Positions 20,517-31,614 are shown, counted from the first letter of the stretch. The stretch: DNA of 64,000 bases from Plecoglossus altivelis (GCA_036571765.1 BROE01000007.1:7747526-7811525); one strand, 5' to 3'. Numbers and translations: made by a program. The notes: generated by a model from the sequence alone, not told the origin.

Positions 20517-20556
20517 TTGTGTGTGTGTGTGTATGTGTGTATATGTGTGTGCATGT
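20517..20556. repeat. Interrupted (TG)n
   Basis: TG repeats with TATG interruptions. Confidence 0.88.
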
Positions 20557-20930
20557 GTCAGTTTCATCACTCTGTTTAACAGACTTTAAGGGAAATATAG
20601 CATAACCTTAACGCTCATGATTTCACAACAAATGTATTTTTGCCGCGCCAGTAAAAATCCTTTCTTCATAGTGATAGTGCTGTGAGGTGTCCTCTCTCTC
20701 TCCTTCTCCAGTTCTCTCTCTCTCTCTCTCTGGACTCTTTCTTCTCTTTCTTTCCCATTCCCGCTCTCTTCTTGCTCTCTGTTTCTCCCTTTAATTTGTT
20801 CACAGATCAGCAGACTTTTACCTACATGATTAATGCTTTCTTGTTTAGTTCATTTGTTTGTTAGTAATTACTTTCTCCCTCACTTTCTCTTCCTCATGCG
20901 AATACTTACACACATGTGGACAGAACAAGA
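20557..20930. promoter_or_regulatory. Candidate conserved block flanking a CT tract
   Basis: Unique AT-rich segments at 20560-20670 (TTTAACAGACTTTAAGGG, CCTTAACGCTCATG) and 20790-20900 (ACATGATTAATGC, TTAGTAATTAC) flank a CT-rich run (20694-20731). Regulatory role is inferred from texture only. Confidence 0.35.
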
Positions 20931-20965
20931 GTATCTAAGTATAATCCATGTATGTGTACAACACA

Positions 20966-21047
20966 CGTGTGTGTGAGTGTGTGTGTGTGAGTGTGTGTGT
21001 GTGAGTGTGTGTGTGTGAGTGTGTGTGTGTGAGTGTGTGTGTGTGAG
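20966..21047. repeat. 14-bp GAGTGTGTGTGTGT array
   Basis: About five near-perfect copies of a TG run with a phased GAG. Confidence 0.94.
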
Positions 21048-21190
21048 GCATGGAGGAGGTTAGATCACCCCACCTCTTGTAATGTTAAATGAAATACATC
21101 ACATCACTGTCGTCTCCTTAATTACTCCTGTCAATCAAACACCATCAGAGATGTCTCCTCTCACCCCGAGACAGGACGTCTAGACCAAAC
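21048..21190. promoter_or_regulatory. Candidate enhancer with PBX-MEIS decamer
   Basis: TAATTA (21119-21124) lies 3 bp from CTGTCAATCA (21128-21137). The latter is the exact reverse complement of TGATTGACAG, the described PBX-MEIS/PREP composite site. Surrounding sequence is unique and AT-rich with no open frame. Confidence 0.45.
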
Positions 21191-21262
21191 ACACACTCCC
21201 ACACGCACACACACATATATACAGATGCACATACATAGACACACACACACACACACACACAG
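21191..21262. repeat. CA-rich tract
   Basis: Interrupted CA repeats. The purest run is at 21239-21262. Confidence 0.88.
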
Positions 21263-21415
21263 ATAGACAAGGATGCACATACACGATACAACTCCACACA
21301 GCAGTGGGGGGAACCAGGACTCTACAGATCCATTCAGACATGTCTCTTCCAGGCTACTCTCAGCCTATTCACAACCTTCCTCATGATACAAGATTCTCCC
21401 TGTACCTATGAGAGT

Positions 21416-21549
21416 GCCTGTGTGTGTGTGGGTGTGCATGTGTACATATGTGCTTGTGGGTGTGTGTGTGTGTGCATGTGTGTGGATGTGCACATGTGCA
21501 TGTGTGTGGGTGTGTGTGCATGTGTGCGTGTGTGTGTGTGTGCATGTGT

Positions 21550-21587
<38 letters not shown>

Positions 21588-21593
21588 ACGTGC
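21416..21593. repeat. TG-rich array, 180 bp
   Basis: TG repeats with CATGTG, GGTGTG and TACGTG variants, ending in a run of about 17 TGs. Confidence 0.92.
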
Positions 21594-21828
21594 TCTGCCT
21601 CAGAGGAGGCAGAATCAGAGGGCAGTACCAGGGCGGAGGGAGAGCCAGATCTCAGGCCTTCAGACTCTAAGCTCCCACATGAAGCTCCACACCGCGGGGA
21701 ATTACTGACAGGAAAGCTGCAAATCAATAAGCATCCATGTCCACAGACGGACAGACACGAGGACACGAGGACATGCGCAAAGGACAAACTGCACCCGCAA
21801 ACTCTAAACGTACACCGACCTCCCCTCT
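21594..21828. other. Unique stretch
   Basis: Balanced composition. No recognisable exon: the open frames crossing it continue into the flanking repeats. Confidence 0.5.
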
Positions 21829-21962
21829 CCCTGTTCCTCTCTCCCTCCCTCTGTCTGTCTGTCTTGCTTTCCCTGTTCCTCTCTCCCTCCCTCTGTCTGT
21901 CTGTCTTGCTTTCCCTGTTCCTCTCTCCCTCCCTCTGTCTGTCTTGCTTTCCTTGTTTCTCT
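21829..21962. repeat. 42-bp pyrimidine minisatellite, 3 copies
   Basis: Copies start at 21829, 21871 and 21913. The unit reads CCCTGTTCCTCTCTCCCTCC followed by CTCTGTCTGTCTGTCTTGCTTT in two halves. Copy 3 lacks one CTGT, and a decayed fourth start follows. Confidence 0.95.
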
Positions 21963-22369
21963 CTCACCACAGTTCTCCTCTCTCTATCTCTCTCTTTTTT
22001 CTATCTCTCCCCGTTCTGTCTCTTCCTTGATCCTCTCTTTCCTCTCATATAATATTTCAAATCCTTTGTGAAGAAAGAGAGAGGAACAGGAGAGAGAACA
22101 CAAACAAGCCCCTATCAGATGCAGCTATTTCTTCTTCCTGTTGCTCTCTTCCTCTTCTTCTCTCCCTATTGCCCTAATAAAGCAATCTGTGCGAGGGGAG
22201 AGGAGCGAGGGAGTAAAAAGAGGAGGGTGTGTAAGGCGGCGAGGTGTGTGTAAACCTAAGTGGGAGAAAGTGAGGGAGGGAATTGAGTCTAAATGGAACC
22301 AAATAAAGGAGGTCTCTTTCTGAGGTTGTTGGTGCTGATATTGGCTGCTTGCTGACGCTCCATACTGAT
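21963..22369. other. Unique stretch, C/T-rich then purine-rich
   Basis: No gene. The G-rich part (22190-22290) is not repetitive. Confidence 0.5.
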
Positions 22370-22371
22370 GT

Positions 22372-22403
<32 letters not shown>

Positions 22404-22572
22404 ACACATAAACACACACACACATAGACACAGACACACACATACACCGTTCAGGTGGAACTATAGGGCTCAAGTGCCCACTTACTCGACCCCATAGAGC
22501 AGTCACACACACGCGCGCACACATACACACACACACACACACATTCACACAAACAAAGACACACACACCAAC
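22370..22572. repeat. Two (CA)n tracts
   Basis: CA runs at 22370-22444 and 22504-22568, with unique sequence between. Confidence 0.92.
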
Positions 22573-22723
22573 CTTCCTGTAGCACCCTACACTTGCTGTG
22601 CTGGGATGAAATGTATTGCTTGCTCATTGTAAATAAAACATAAAGTTCCCCTGCACCACTCCCTAGAGAAGACTACATTACGCTTTCTGCACAGGACAGC
22701 AAACCCTCCAGCTCTCTCTTAGG

Positions 22724-22916
22724 GACATCTCTCTCTCCCCCTCTCTCCTTCACTCTCTCTTGCTCCCTCTCCCTCACATACTCTCTTGCTCTCTCTCCCT
22801 CTCCTTCACTTGTTCCCTCTCAGTTCTACTTTCTCTCTTTCTCTGTACTGTATATCTTTATTTCTCTCTCTGTCTCCACCCCCATCTCCCCTTTCTCTCT
22901 CTCTCTCTCTCTCTGG
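22724..22916. repeat. CT-rich tract, 190 bp
   Basis: CTCTCTTGCTCCCTCTCCCT-like words recur, with a pure TC run at about 22895-22914. Confidence 0.85.
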
Positions 22917-23060
22917 TAGATTTACTAGGTGGCTACAGTAAGGCTGTATCAGACATGCTGTATAGACTGTTGCAGTGGCAGAAGCCTTTGAGGTGCTTTA
23001 TACCTTCACAAGCCTGCCATAAGCAGTCATAATCCCTCCAATAGACAGATGGGCCACCAC
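22917..23060. other. Unique block between CT and GA tracts
   Basis: Non-repetitive (GTAGATTTACTAGGTGGC, GCCATAAGCAGTCATAATC). It resembles conserved non-coding sequence. Confidence 0.35.
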
Positions 23061-23620
23061 TGGACAAAGGAGGGGATGACAGACTAGAGAGGTGGAAAAA
23101 GGTAGACGGAAAGAACAGGAAGCGAATGAAATTGAGGTGGAGAAAGAAGAGCGAGAGGAAGAGGCCAAGTGTCAATCTGACACAAGGGAGAGGAAAAGCC
23201 AAGGAGAGAGGGAAGAGAGAACGGCCGTGGCATGAGAGCAGGAGAGAGGGAGGAGAGAAAGAGAGGGATGTGAGGAGAGGAGGAAAGAGGGATGAGATGA
23301 TAGAAGAGTAGCAGGCCTTCTTAGACTAATGAGGTATTGATCAGGACTGGACACGCCCCCTGAGGCTTGCTGTCTCTCTCTCAGATGAATGGGCCCTCAT
23401 TTATTACCTGGAGAGAGAGAATACATACCACCATGAGGAGAGAGAGAGAGAGAAGAGGAAGAGAGAGCGAGATATATGCAGTGGGAATGGGGGGGAGAGA
23501 AAGAGGGAGAAATAGGGAGAAAGTGAGAAAGAGAAGGAGAGGAGGAGAGAAAGAGAGCAAGCGGTAGACAGAAAGAGAGAGGGGGAAGAGAGAGAGGGGG
23601 GAGAGAGGGGAGAGAGAGAC
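23061..23620. repeat. Purine-rich region, about 550 bp
   Basis: GA/GGA-rich strand in two parts (23080-23300 and 23410-23620) with a unique gap at 23300-23400. Bottom-strand frames are SLSLSP-type artefacts. Confidence 0.8.
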
Positions 23621-23633
23621 TGTCACAGCTCTC

Positions 23634-23655
23634 AGGTGTTATAATTCAGGTGTAA
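23634..23655 (+). promoter_or_regulatory. Paired T-box-like half-sites
   Basis: TCAGGTGTTA and TCAGGTGTAA are spaced 14 bp apart. AGGTGTNA is the T-box half-site core. Confidence 0.3.
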
Positions 23656-23719
23656 AGAAGGGTGAGTGGCTGGGTGGGTAAAACTAAGTGAAGACAGAGG
23701 AGGTCAGAGAGACAGACAT

Positions 23720-23720
<1 letters not shown>

Positions 23721-23760
<40 letters not shown>

Positions 23761-23764
23761 TGCT

Positions 23765-23799
<35 letters not shown>
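23721..23799. repeat. (GACA)n then (TG)n
   Basis: A pure ACAG/GACA tetranucleotide run of about 40 bp (the Bkm-type repeat motif) is followed within 10 bp by a TG run (23767-23797). Confidence 0.96.
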
Positions 23800-24779
23800 A
23801 ACGTAAGTCTAAAAGGACCTCACTCAGCGACTATTGAGTCTCTTTAATTCTGCAGCAGCACTGAGCTAAAGCCTGTTTCTCTCATTCATCATTAGGCAAA
23901 CACACACACATGCACGCACACACACACAGACACAGACACACACACACACACACACACACACTCCACACACGCTCCAACTCCAACACCCACGCTCTGCATT
24001 AGGTCATAAACGAAAATACTTACAGTACATTTCCCTCCCCAGAAATCCACCCGAAGTATCAACATGCAGAAGCAGCACATCTTAGTTTTATGATCACACT
24101 TTACTATCTAATGCAATAAATGACAACGCCAAATCTGTTGACGATATAGGCAGAGTGTGTGAGGTGGTCTATGGGTGTGTCTCCGTATGTGTGTCCCCAT
24201 ATGCCTGCATATATGGGCACATTAAAGTGTTTGTGGATATCTATCTGAGTCTTATTTTTGAATAGGACTATATTGTGTCAAAGGATTAGTCCTGCAACCA
24301 AGAAGCACATGTTCAACCCATAAGTACAGCTCAACTAACAAAAACAAAATACATTTTCATCAGCCGCTAAGTGGCTGTAATACACGAGCGCATATGCATG
24401 TCCTGCAGACTTTTCCCCTGCTACCTCCAAACGCAATCTCACATTAAACCCACACAGAACAACATTTAAAGAGATGTTTAATCAACTACCTTTATTTAGT
24501 ATTACCGAGTGTAATTGTTGTGAGGGTTGACTCTGCCCACAGCAGTCAGATGCTGGGATAGAGTGGAGTGAAGGATTCTGGGTACGAGAGAGGAAGGCTC
24601 AGTGGGGAAGGTGTTCTTGATGCGATCTAACCAGGGGTGTGTGACTTCTAAAAACTCCTGTGTGATTTCCCTCTCCATGGTTGAGTTCGCTCTCTCCCTC
24701 CCTGGCTAATTAGATTTTGATCAAGAGAGGAGGATGGGGATGAGGGGGGACTGAAAGAGATGGGTGGGAGATATCCAGA
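23800..24779. other. Long AT-rich unique block with one CA tract
   Basis: A CA tract occupies 23900-23962. The rest is complex AT-rich sequence (for example TTTAATTCTGCAGCAGC, GATGTTTAATCAACTACC) that could hold conserved elements. GGATTCTGGGTA at 24573-24584 belongs to the TACCCAG family. No exon was seen. Confidence 0.4.
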
Positions 24780-25109
24780 TATATTCCTGTTGTATCTATC
24801 TGCCCGCTGGCAATGTCCACACACACACCCAAATGCATTAGCAGACACACGCAAACCTTGCTGTGTGTGTGTCAGAGCGGGCCTGCCAGGAGATGCCATG
24901 CCCCAGGCTACACCAGCCCTGAGGTTCCCTGCTCTTCTCCCCTGCCTCCAACAGTCTCTCCGTCCTCCTCCTCTCCTCCTCTCATCCCTCCATCCTCCAG
25001 CTCACTAACCCACTGATGCTTCCTCCTCTCCTCCCTTGCACTCCAGCCTTTTTCCTCAGTCTCTTCTGCTCCACTCGTTCACTAACCCCTCCACGCCAAC
25101 CCTCCCAAC
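24780..25109. other. Unique stretch, C/T-rich 3' half
   Basis: CTCC/TCCTCC-rich from 24935 to 25060. No exon signal. Confidence 0.5.
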
Positions 25110-25138
25110 ACACACACATACACACACACACACACTCA
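25110..25138. repeat. (CA)n
   Basis: Short CA run with one CATA. Confidence 0.85.
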
Positions 25139-25139
25139 T

Positions 25140-25310
25140 CGCTGTCCCTCCACCCCCCTTCTCCTCCTCGGCTTCCTCTCCTGTGGAGCTGATAGATTTC
25201 CAATGGGTTCCAGGACAATGCTGCCCCTACTGGGCCCCAGAGGAACCATCGATCCTGGGGGCCACGATCTCCTCCACCACCCCCCAGCCTGGCCCTGAAC
25301 GCAGGGAAAC
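25140..25310. other. GC-rich unique segment
   Basis: Complex GC-rich sequence (GTGGAGCTGATAGATTTCC, CCATCGATCCTGGGGGCC) between pyrimidine and purine tracts. It has an open top-strand frame but no good donor. It could be a conserved element or decayed exon; not assigned. Confidence 0.3.
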
Positions 25311-25530
25311 AGAGGGGGGAGAGAGACTGAGCGAGGACAAGAGTGAGAAGGAAGAGATAGAGAGACTACCAGAGAAAGAGACAGAGATGGTGAGAGAAGA
25401 CTAGAAAAAAGGAGGTGGAGAGGGAGGGGGGCTTGGAGAACAATAAAGAGGAACGAGAGCGTAAGAGAGTAGGAGAGCGGGGGTGGGTGGGGAGGGAGAG
25501 ATAAAGAGGAAAAGAGAGTCTCTCCAGTGT
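25310..25530. repeat. Purine-rich tract
   Basis: GAGAGAC/GGAGAG-rich. Confidence 0.75.
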
Positions 25531-25665
25531 TTCCAGCTTGTGTTCGAGCCGTTTCACATCTTAATGGCGGCTGTATTGAGCTGCCTGTGATTGTCTTAGT
25601 GAGAGAGAAGGACATTGACCCTGTAGAGCCATCTGTTTGCTACCCTCAGGGACAACCCACAGCAG
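25530..25665. promoter_or_regulatory. Candidate conserved element
   Basis: Unique island (CACATCTTAATGGCGGC, TATTGAGCTGCCTGTGATTG) between two long purine tracts. The surviving complexity suggests constraint. Confidence 0.35.
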
Positions 25666-25676
25666 CCTGGAGACAG

Positions 25677-25733
25677 GAGGGAGAAGAGGAGAGGGGGGAG
25701 GGGAGAGAAATAAAGAGAGAAAGGGAGAGAGAA

Positions 25734-25775
<42 letters not shown>

Positions 25776-25930
25776 AGATCGGAAGAGGGATGGAGCGAGA
25801 GACATGGGCAAGTGAGAGAAAGTGAAACTGGCCAGTGTCAATCAATAGTTAAAAATGACCAAAGCGAGCAGAGAGAAGGAGAGCAAGAGAGGAGAAGAAA
25901 GGAAAAGAGGAGAGGATGTGAGGGACCGAG
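25677..25930. repeat. Purine/(GA)n tract
   Basis: Includes a run of about 16 GA repeats at 25737-25769, and TGTCAATCAATAG (a PBX-like word) in a short unique gap at 25836-25848. Confidence 0.85.
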
Positions 25931-26058
25931 GAGTCATAGGGGACATGCCCAGCATGTCTGCAGCTTGTTGTGTTGTTTAAACTGTATCAGCCCAAAGAGT
26001 AAGACACACACACTCCTGGCTCGCTCTCCACTTCTCCTCTGTTTGTTTCCTGGGTAAT

Positions 26059-26081
26059 TTGTTTGTTTGTTTGTTTGTTTG
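26059..26081. repeat. (GTTT)n
   Basis: Nearly six GTTT units directly after TCCTGGGTAATT (26048-26059). Confidence 0.93.
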
Positions 26082-26142
26082 GGAGGAAAGTCAAGCAATG
26101 TTCTTGACACCCTTCCAGACCTTTGTTGCGTGTGACTGTCTG

Positions 26143-26187
26143 TGTGCATGTGTATGTGTATGTGTATGTGTGTGTGTGTGTGTGTGT
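26143..26187. repeat. (TG)n with TATG interruptions
   Basis: TGTATG repeated three times, then about ten TGs. Confidence 0.93.
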
Positions 26188-26298
26188 TGGCAGGGAGACC
26201 AGGGCCCACAGGGGGGATTAGCAGTGAGCAGTGGCCCATGAGGGCCCTCGCTGGTGGGAAGAGCTGTGTGGCTGCCAGGGATGGGGGAGGGCACTGGT

Positions 26299-26402
26299 CA
26301 CACACACACACGCACGCACGCACACGCACACATACACGCAGACACACACACACACACTCATGCACGCAAGCACATACACACACTAATGCAAACATACAAA
26401 GT
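26299..26402. repeat. CA-rich tract
   Basis: CACG/CACA repeats with TACACG variants. Confidence 0.88.
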
Positions 26403-26905
26403 ACAGACAGGGTAGATCCACAGGCCTATTATGACTCTGTGGTGTGAGGGGTCCTGCAGATTGGGCTTGGACTGGCCGACAGAACGCCTGCATGAAATAC
26501 ATCCCTATTTTCTTTACTGTGGGTCCCCATGGGACAGCTGACGGATCCAGACCGGAAACAAACCTTCAAACAGCCATACTTGGATTTATTTCCCTTTCTG
26601 TCTTTCCCTCTTTCTTTCAATCTTTCTTTTGTTCATTTTCTCTCTCCCCCCCCCCTCTCTCTCTAAGTCACAGGGAGACTTTTTCTCCTCCTTCTCTACC
26701 TCCTCTGGCCAGGTTGTAAGACTCCTTTCCTCGTTCTCTCCATCCCACTGTGTTTCTGCACAATTAGCCATGTGGAGAGCCGGCCAGGCCAGGCTGGCGC
26801 TGGGCGCTGGAGGGAGAGATGGATGGCACGACTGGCGAAGGTGACGGGAGGAGAGGAGAGAGGAGGAGAGGAGAGGTAGGAAAAATACCAATCGCCTCCT
26901 TCACG
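26403..26905. other. Unique stretch with CT and purine patches
   Basis: CT-rich 26586-26668 with a C10 run. Purine-rich 26805-26885. The middle has GC-rich CCAGGCCAGGCTGGCGC near 26785. No gene call. Confidence 0.5.
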
Positions 26906-27042
26906 CACACACAGACACACAAACACGAATACACACACATCTGTGCAATACATACACATACATGGGTGCACACACTCACAGCTACACACACACACGCACA
27001 CACCCTTACATATGCGCGCACACATACACACACAGACCAGAG
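26906..27042. repeat. CA-rich tract
   Basis: Interrupted CA repeats over about 135 bp. Confidence 0.88.
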
Positions 27043-27770
27043 CAGGGCTAGTAAGTAATGACCTCTGTCATCCTGCTTCCTGTTTTCAATGAAAACACAT
27101 AGCCCTTCCCCGGCAACATAGCCCTTCCCTGGCAACCGTCTCTGCACGCCACCCGAGCAGGAAGTCACCTTAATTACCCAGAATGCAGCGGGCCTGTTGT
27201 GAGATGTGGAGGTGGAGGATATTTCTATGGGTTTCACACTGCTCATGTCAGATTTAGAAGATCAGGACAAATGTCAAATATAGCCTACTTCTTGCTAAAT
27301 AAGTCTTGTATAAGTCTACACACAGCATCCATAGGTTAGTAACCTACACACAGGCAGACAAACGCGCACACCAGCGCACATGTACACGTGCCAAAACAGT
27401 CTCAGTTGCATATTCTCTGCAATGACAGTTTTCAGATTCTTTCAACTAGGCAAAATGGACCAATTAAGTTGTATTGTATTAAAAACTATCTTGTCCTCAA
27501 ACTCATTTCATGTGAAAATCAGTTTGAGTTCCTTTGTGAGTTTCTGTTTAATTCTAGTCTCTGAATAACCCTTCAGCTCAACATAATTACCCAGGAATTC
27601 GTCTCACGACTATGAAACAAAGAAGCCCAGTGTTTATTTCCCATCAGAGTTTCCCCATGAGAACCAGGAGAAGTTCTCTCCTCTAGTCACTCCCTCCATC
27701 CTCCCTTCTCCATCTCTATCCTCCTTTTTTCTTTGGGACCCTCAGCTGTCACTGTAGGGATCTCGCTGAA
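27043..27770. other. Unique AT-rich block
   Basis: Contains CCCTTCCCYGGCAAC twice (near 27102 and 27121), a 19-bp-spaced doublet. It also contains two TACCCAG-core elements (27174-27187 and 27585-27600). The 27240-27620 part is AT-rich. No coding signal. Confidence 0.4.
27174..27190 (+). promoter_or_regulatory. ZNF143/THAP11-like site
   Basis: TTACCCAGAATGCAGCG closely resembles the CCCAGAATGC core of the ZNF143/STAF binding site. Confidence 0.35.
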
Positions 27771-27815
27771 GGAGAAAGAGAGAGAGAAAGAGAAGAGAGA
27801 GAGAACGAGTGAAAG
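27771..27815. repeat. (GA)n tract
   Basis: GA-rich with AAG interruptions. Confidence 0.85.
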
Positions 27816-28770
27816 CATCAGTACAATGGTGGGATGGAGAGCCATTGTGATGGGCTGTGATGGCATCCATCAGACGAGGCTGGACCCATCCAGGCCGTCC
27901 CAGAGCTCTGGGGGGAAAGTCTCCACCACCCCCGGAGTCATCCTGCATGCTGTCCCTAACGTTCGCTAAGTCTCTCTACCCTCTCTCCAGCCCCCCCCCC
28001 TCTCTCTCCCTTCCTCTCCATCTTGTTTTCTCTCGCTCTGTTCCTCTCCCTTTCTCTTCCTTGTTTGCTCCTTGCTTGTTCTTTCTCTGTCTCTCTCTGT
28101 CTTTTCTTTTCATCATTTACTGCCTGGTTCCCCCAGCGCTCCTCCGGCATGTCTGCATTGTGTCTTCCCTCATCCTCCCAGGCCTTCCCTTGCAAACACG
28201 TGGGACAGCCCCAATCTCACACAATTACTTGGCGACAAGGAGGAGACATCAACCTTCGTTAGGTACAGGTACCTTAAGACCACGGATCGAGTTTATTCTC
28301 TAAAAAACATCTGTCTTTTTGCGCATGCACACAAACCCGGGTCCAACCCGGCCAATCAAACGATGATGTCCACGGTAACACTAAGTGCTTTGTCAAACTC
28401 TCCACCTATCGCCACGCAGTGTCATTCCCCTCATCACTCTGTCATCCGTTTCCCTCCTCTGCCGTCCTCGCCTTCTCTTTCCCTGTCACTCCAGCCCTTT
28501 CCCCCTCTCCACCTCCAGCTCTCTCCAGGTAGGGCCTGTCGCAGGGTTGTAGCATCTCAGCTCAGGCCTGACAGTCTGCTCCTGGTCAGGCACTGGGTGA
28601 GATAGACGGCTCACAAACTGGAGTCAGGATGTAAACGTCAGCCAGCATCTCTGGTTCTAAATAATGGACATAATTATCGCTTTATGGCCAAACTTTGAAT
28701 ACATTTAGACAGACATCTTATTTCAGAGTGCACGGTCGTTTCAGAGGTCATCAATAGTTAATGTGAGCAG
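27816..28770. other. Unique stretch with CT-rich core
   Basis: CT-rich at 27968-28120. The remainder is mixed complexity, including CG-containing sequence at 28240-28360. No exon boundaries convincing enough to report. Confidence 0.5.
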
Positions 28771-28925
28771 CAGAGAGCGAGAGACAGAGAGAGAATGAAA
28801 GATGGATCGAGAGATAGAGACAGAGAAAGTGAAGAGAAACGGTAAGAGAGAACTCTATCAACGAAAAATAACAACGGATATAAAACCGAATAGAGAGAGG
28901 ATGAAGAGAAGGAAAGCTCTGAGAC
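28771..28925. repeat. Degenerate (GA)n tract
   Basis: GAGAGA/GACAGA words with AT-rich interruptions. Confidence 0.75.
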
Positions 28926-28932
28926 ATGGTCA

Positions 28933-29101
28933 GACCAGTGAATCAGACCACTGATTCAGACCAGTGATTCAGTCCAGTGAATCAGACCAGTGAATCAGAC
29001 CACTGATTCAGACCAGTGATTCAGTCCAGTGAATCAGACCAGTGATTCAGACCAGTGATTCAGACCAGTGATTCAGACCAGTGATTCAGACCAGTGATTC
29101 C
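28933..29101. repeat. 13-bp minisatellite, 13 copies, with 52-bp higher-order unit
   Basis: The unit is GACCAGTGATTCA. Variants are GACCAGTGAATCA, GACCACTGATTCA and GTCCAGTGAATCA. Units 1-4 (28933-28984) are repeated exactly as units 5-8 (28985-29036); units 9-13 are homogeneous, with the last ending in C. The first 12 units each carry TGANTCA, the bZIP/AP-1-type heptamer frame. Confidence 0.97.
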
Positions 29102-29867
29102 TCCAGAATCAGGATGTTTCATAGTGCCTGTAGTTTACTTGCTCCAGCTCATCCACATGACTGAAAACCAGAATAAATACAACCTCGAACAGATCTCCAT
29201 CTGCAGATGTCAGTCACTGGTATGCGTGTGTGTAAATGTGTGCGTAAACGTGTGTGTGTGCTGGGGAAGGGTGTGTCACTAGTTTATTTCAACAAAGTTG
29301 AGATTCTATCAGCCATATTCTAGGCTCAGCTGTATGTGTGTGTGTGGGAGGGGAGGGGAGGGGGTGAGAGGGAAGGCTTGTGTGTGTGTCCTGACTCTTT
29401 CATCATGGTGAAACTCTGGGTGATACTGGGTTCTTTGTAGGGTGACCCTGTCTCCATACATCTAGCCAGCAGTGAAGAGATCCTTAACGTGAGGTATGCA
29501 CACGCACATACACGTAGAAAACAACACACACAAACACACATATGTACGAACAAACGAACACAAACACACACACACACAAACTTGCATCCTCTAGGCCTTT
29601 GATCTAATTACAACTTGACCTTTAGTTTAAATGATTACGAAACAGAGCTTTAACGCTCTGGCAGAAATATACACACACACACACACACACACACATACAC
29701 AAAACGCACACATCTCCAACCCTCGATGTTTATGTAAGATACATACACATACACCAGCCTTATTGGCAGGACTTGAAGGGCCCCAGTGCCTCTTCAAATG
29801 AGGAAAGAAAAAGGCAAGACGAAAAGACAGGAAAGTGCAACAGGACTTACACAGGATGTCTGTACTG
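29102..29867. other. Unique stretch with several short TG/CA tracts
   Basis: TG-rich 29220-29262 and 29334-29347, CA-rich 29522-29579 and 29671-29700. Unique AT-rich sequence lies between. No gene. Confidence 0.55.
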
Positions 29868-30006
29868 GAGAGAGAGATGGGGACAGAGAGAAGGGAGGGA
29901 GGGAGGGAGAGAAAGAGAGAGGGGAGAGAGCGGAGGAGAGAGAGAAAGCAAGAAAGAGAGAGAGAGAGAACAGGGCAGAAAGAGGGAAGGAGAAGGAGAG
30001 AGTCTC
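29868..30006. repeat. Purine tract
   Basis: GGGAGGGAGGGA and GAGAGA words. Confidence 0.85.
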
Positions 30007-30195
30007 GGAGGAGGGGACAGTTTAGTAATAAAGCAGGTTCAGCTTCTCAGCACCAGAGTTCCAGACTCTCCTCTCTACCTTCTCACTCCCTAAATGTTAA
30101 CATGGCCCCGGCCAGTCATAACATCACCACACTGTTTAACCCCTGCCTCCGATCGGTGTGGCCGTCCTTCTTTCAGGGATTCCGGGTCGTTCCGC

Positions 30196-30206
30196 ACACA
30201 CACACA

Positions 30207-30250
<44 letters not shown>

Positions 30251-30262
30251 CACACACTCACA
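30196..30262. repeat. (CA)n with CTCACA interruptions
   Basis: CA run of about 18 repeats, flanked by CACTCACACT units. Confidence 0.94.
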
Positions 30263-30316
30263 AATACATTCACATCCATACATTAAAGAGTTAAGATGAA
30301 CACGCGGGCTTGATCA

Positions 30317-30640
30317 CACACATCCTGTATACTCATACACATATCCTGTGTACTCATACACATATCCTGTGTACTCATACACACATCATGTATACTCATA
30401 CACATATCCTGTGTACTCATACACACACATCTTGTATACTCATACACATATCCTGTGTACTCATACACACACATCATGTATACTCATACACACATCATGT
30501 ATACTCACACACATATCCTGTGTACTCATACACACACATCCTGTATACTCATACACACATCATGTATACTCATACACATATCCTGTGTACTCATACACAC
30601 ACATCCTGTATACTCACACACACATCATGTATACTCACCC
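30317..30640. repeat. 21/23-bp minisatellite, 15 copies
   Basis: The unit is ATCCTGTGTACTCATACACA plus C or CAC. The two length classes differ by one CA, and the second base pair varies (TCCTGTG, TCATGTA, TCTTGTA). Length variants switch the frame, so the open frames crossing it are repeat products. Confidence 0.95.
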
Positions 30641-31301
30641 AGTAATGAGATGTGAGGTTAACCATATGCAGGTCCTGCTGAGGTTAACATCGATGGACAG
30701 CTTGTTGTTGAACAACCAGAATGCAAAGGCATGAACAAAAGAAAGAGGTGGAGATTAAAGGAGGAGAGGAGTGTGAGGAAGAGGAGGAGGAGGGGATGAT
30801 GAGGGGTAAGGCAGTGTTTGCATAGAGAGAAGAAATTAAAAGAGTCTGGGGGGTGACGGTTTGTCTGTCACTCTGTATGGGTATAAATACATATCAGTCA
30901 GTATGCGTATCTGTGTATGCGAGTGTGTGCGCGCCAAAACAGACCTTCCCTCCTGTCTCCCACCATCTCTCACCCCCTCGTCCACCCTCTCTTCCTCCTC
31001 CGCTTCTCTTCTTCTCATCCTCTTGTTCCCTTTCTTCCCTTCCCTGTCTCCTTCGTGCCTTTCTTCCTTTCTCCTCTTTCTTAATCTGCTCTATTCTCCT
31101 GTTCTTGCTCTCGCTCTTCCCTCCTTCTCTCTCTCTCTCTTGGTGGAAGGCAGAGACAGAGCAGGCTTTGGCAGCAATAATGAGGATAATTAATAAGGGT
31201 AATACATGTAGGAGAAACTCTCTGGGATCCAGGGATTACTGACTCTTATTTCTGCTACGCAGCTGTGTCTCTGCACCAGCCCAGATAGAGCAGGGCACTG
31301 G
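30641..31301. other. Unique stretch with CT-rich core
   Basis: CT-rich 30945-31140. An AT-rich island at 31150-31250 (GGATAATTAATAAGGGTAAT) resembles a conserved element. No exon. Confidence 0.45.
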
Positions 31302-31553
31302 AACACACACACACACACACACACATATCAAAAACATACAGAAATATACAGAAGCATGTGCACAGAAACATACACACACACACCTACGTTTTGTAGCTCA
31401 CACACACGTTTACCACACGCGTAACACACACGTTCACATAAATACACACACACTGAAACCCCCCCACAGACCCCTGCATGCAGAACCACTAACACAGAAA
31501 CGCACACATAAAGCCATGCGAAACCTCTATTAAACTCCTCACCTTCCCCCCTA

Positions 31554-31614
<61 letters not shown>

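Noticed and set aside
25535..25550. GTTCGAGCC as a tRNA B-box
   Set aside because: No A-box, no acceptor stem and no T-run downstream.
26764..27246. Minus-strand frame beginning MSSVKPIEISSTSTSH
   Set aside because: It runs into CA repeats (CVCVRAYV) and has no donor or recognisable family.
29480..29490. ATCCTTAACG as a U12 branch point
   Set aside because: One mismatch to TTCCTTRAY, and no U12 donor (RTATCCTTT) upstream in the expected context.
30310..30734. HTHTSCILIHTS-type frames through the 21/23-bp array
   Set aside because: Open in several frames because of the repeat. Unit length variants shift the frame.
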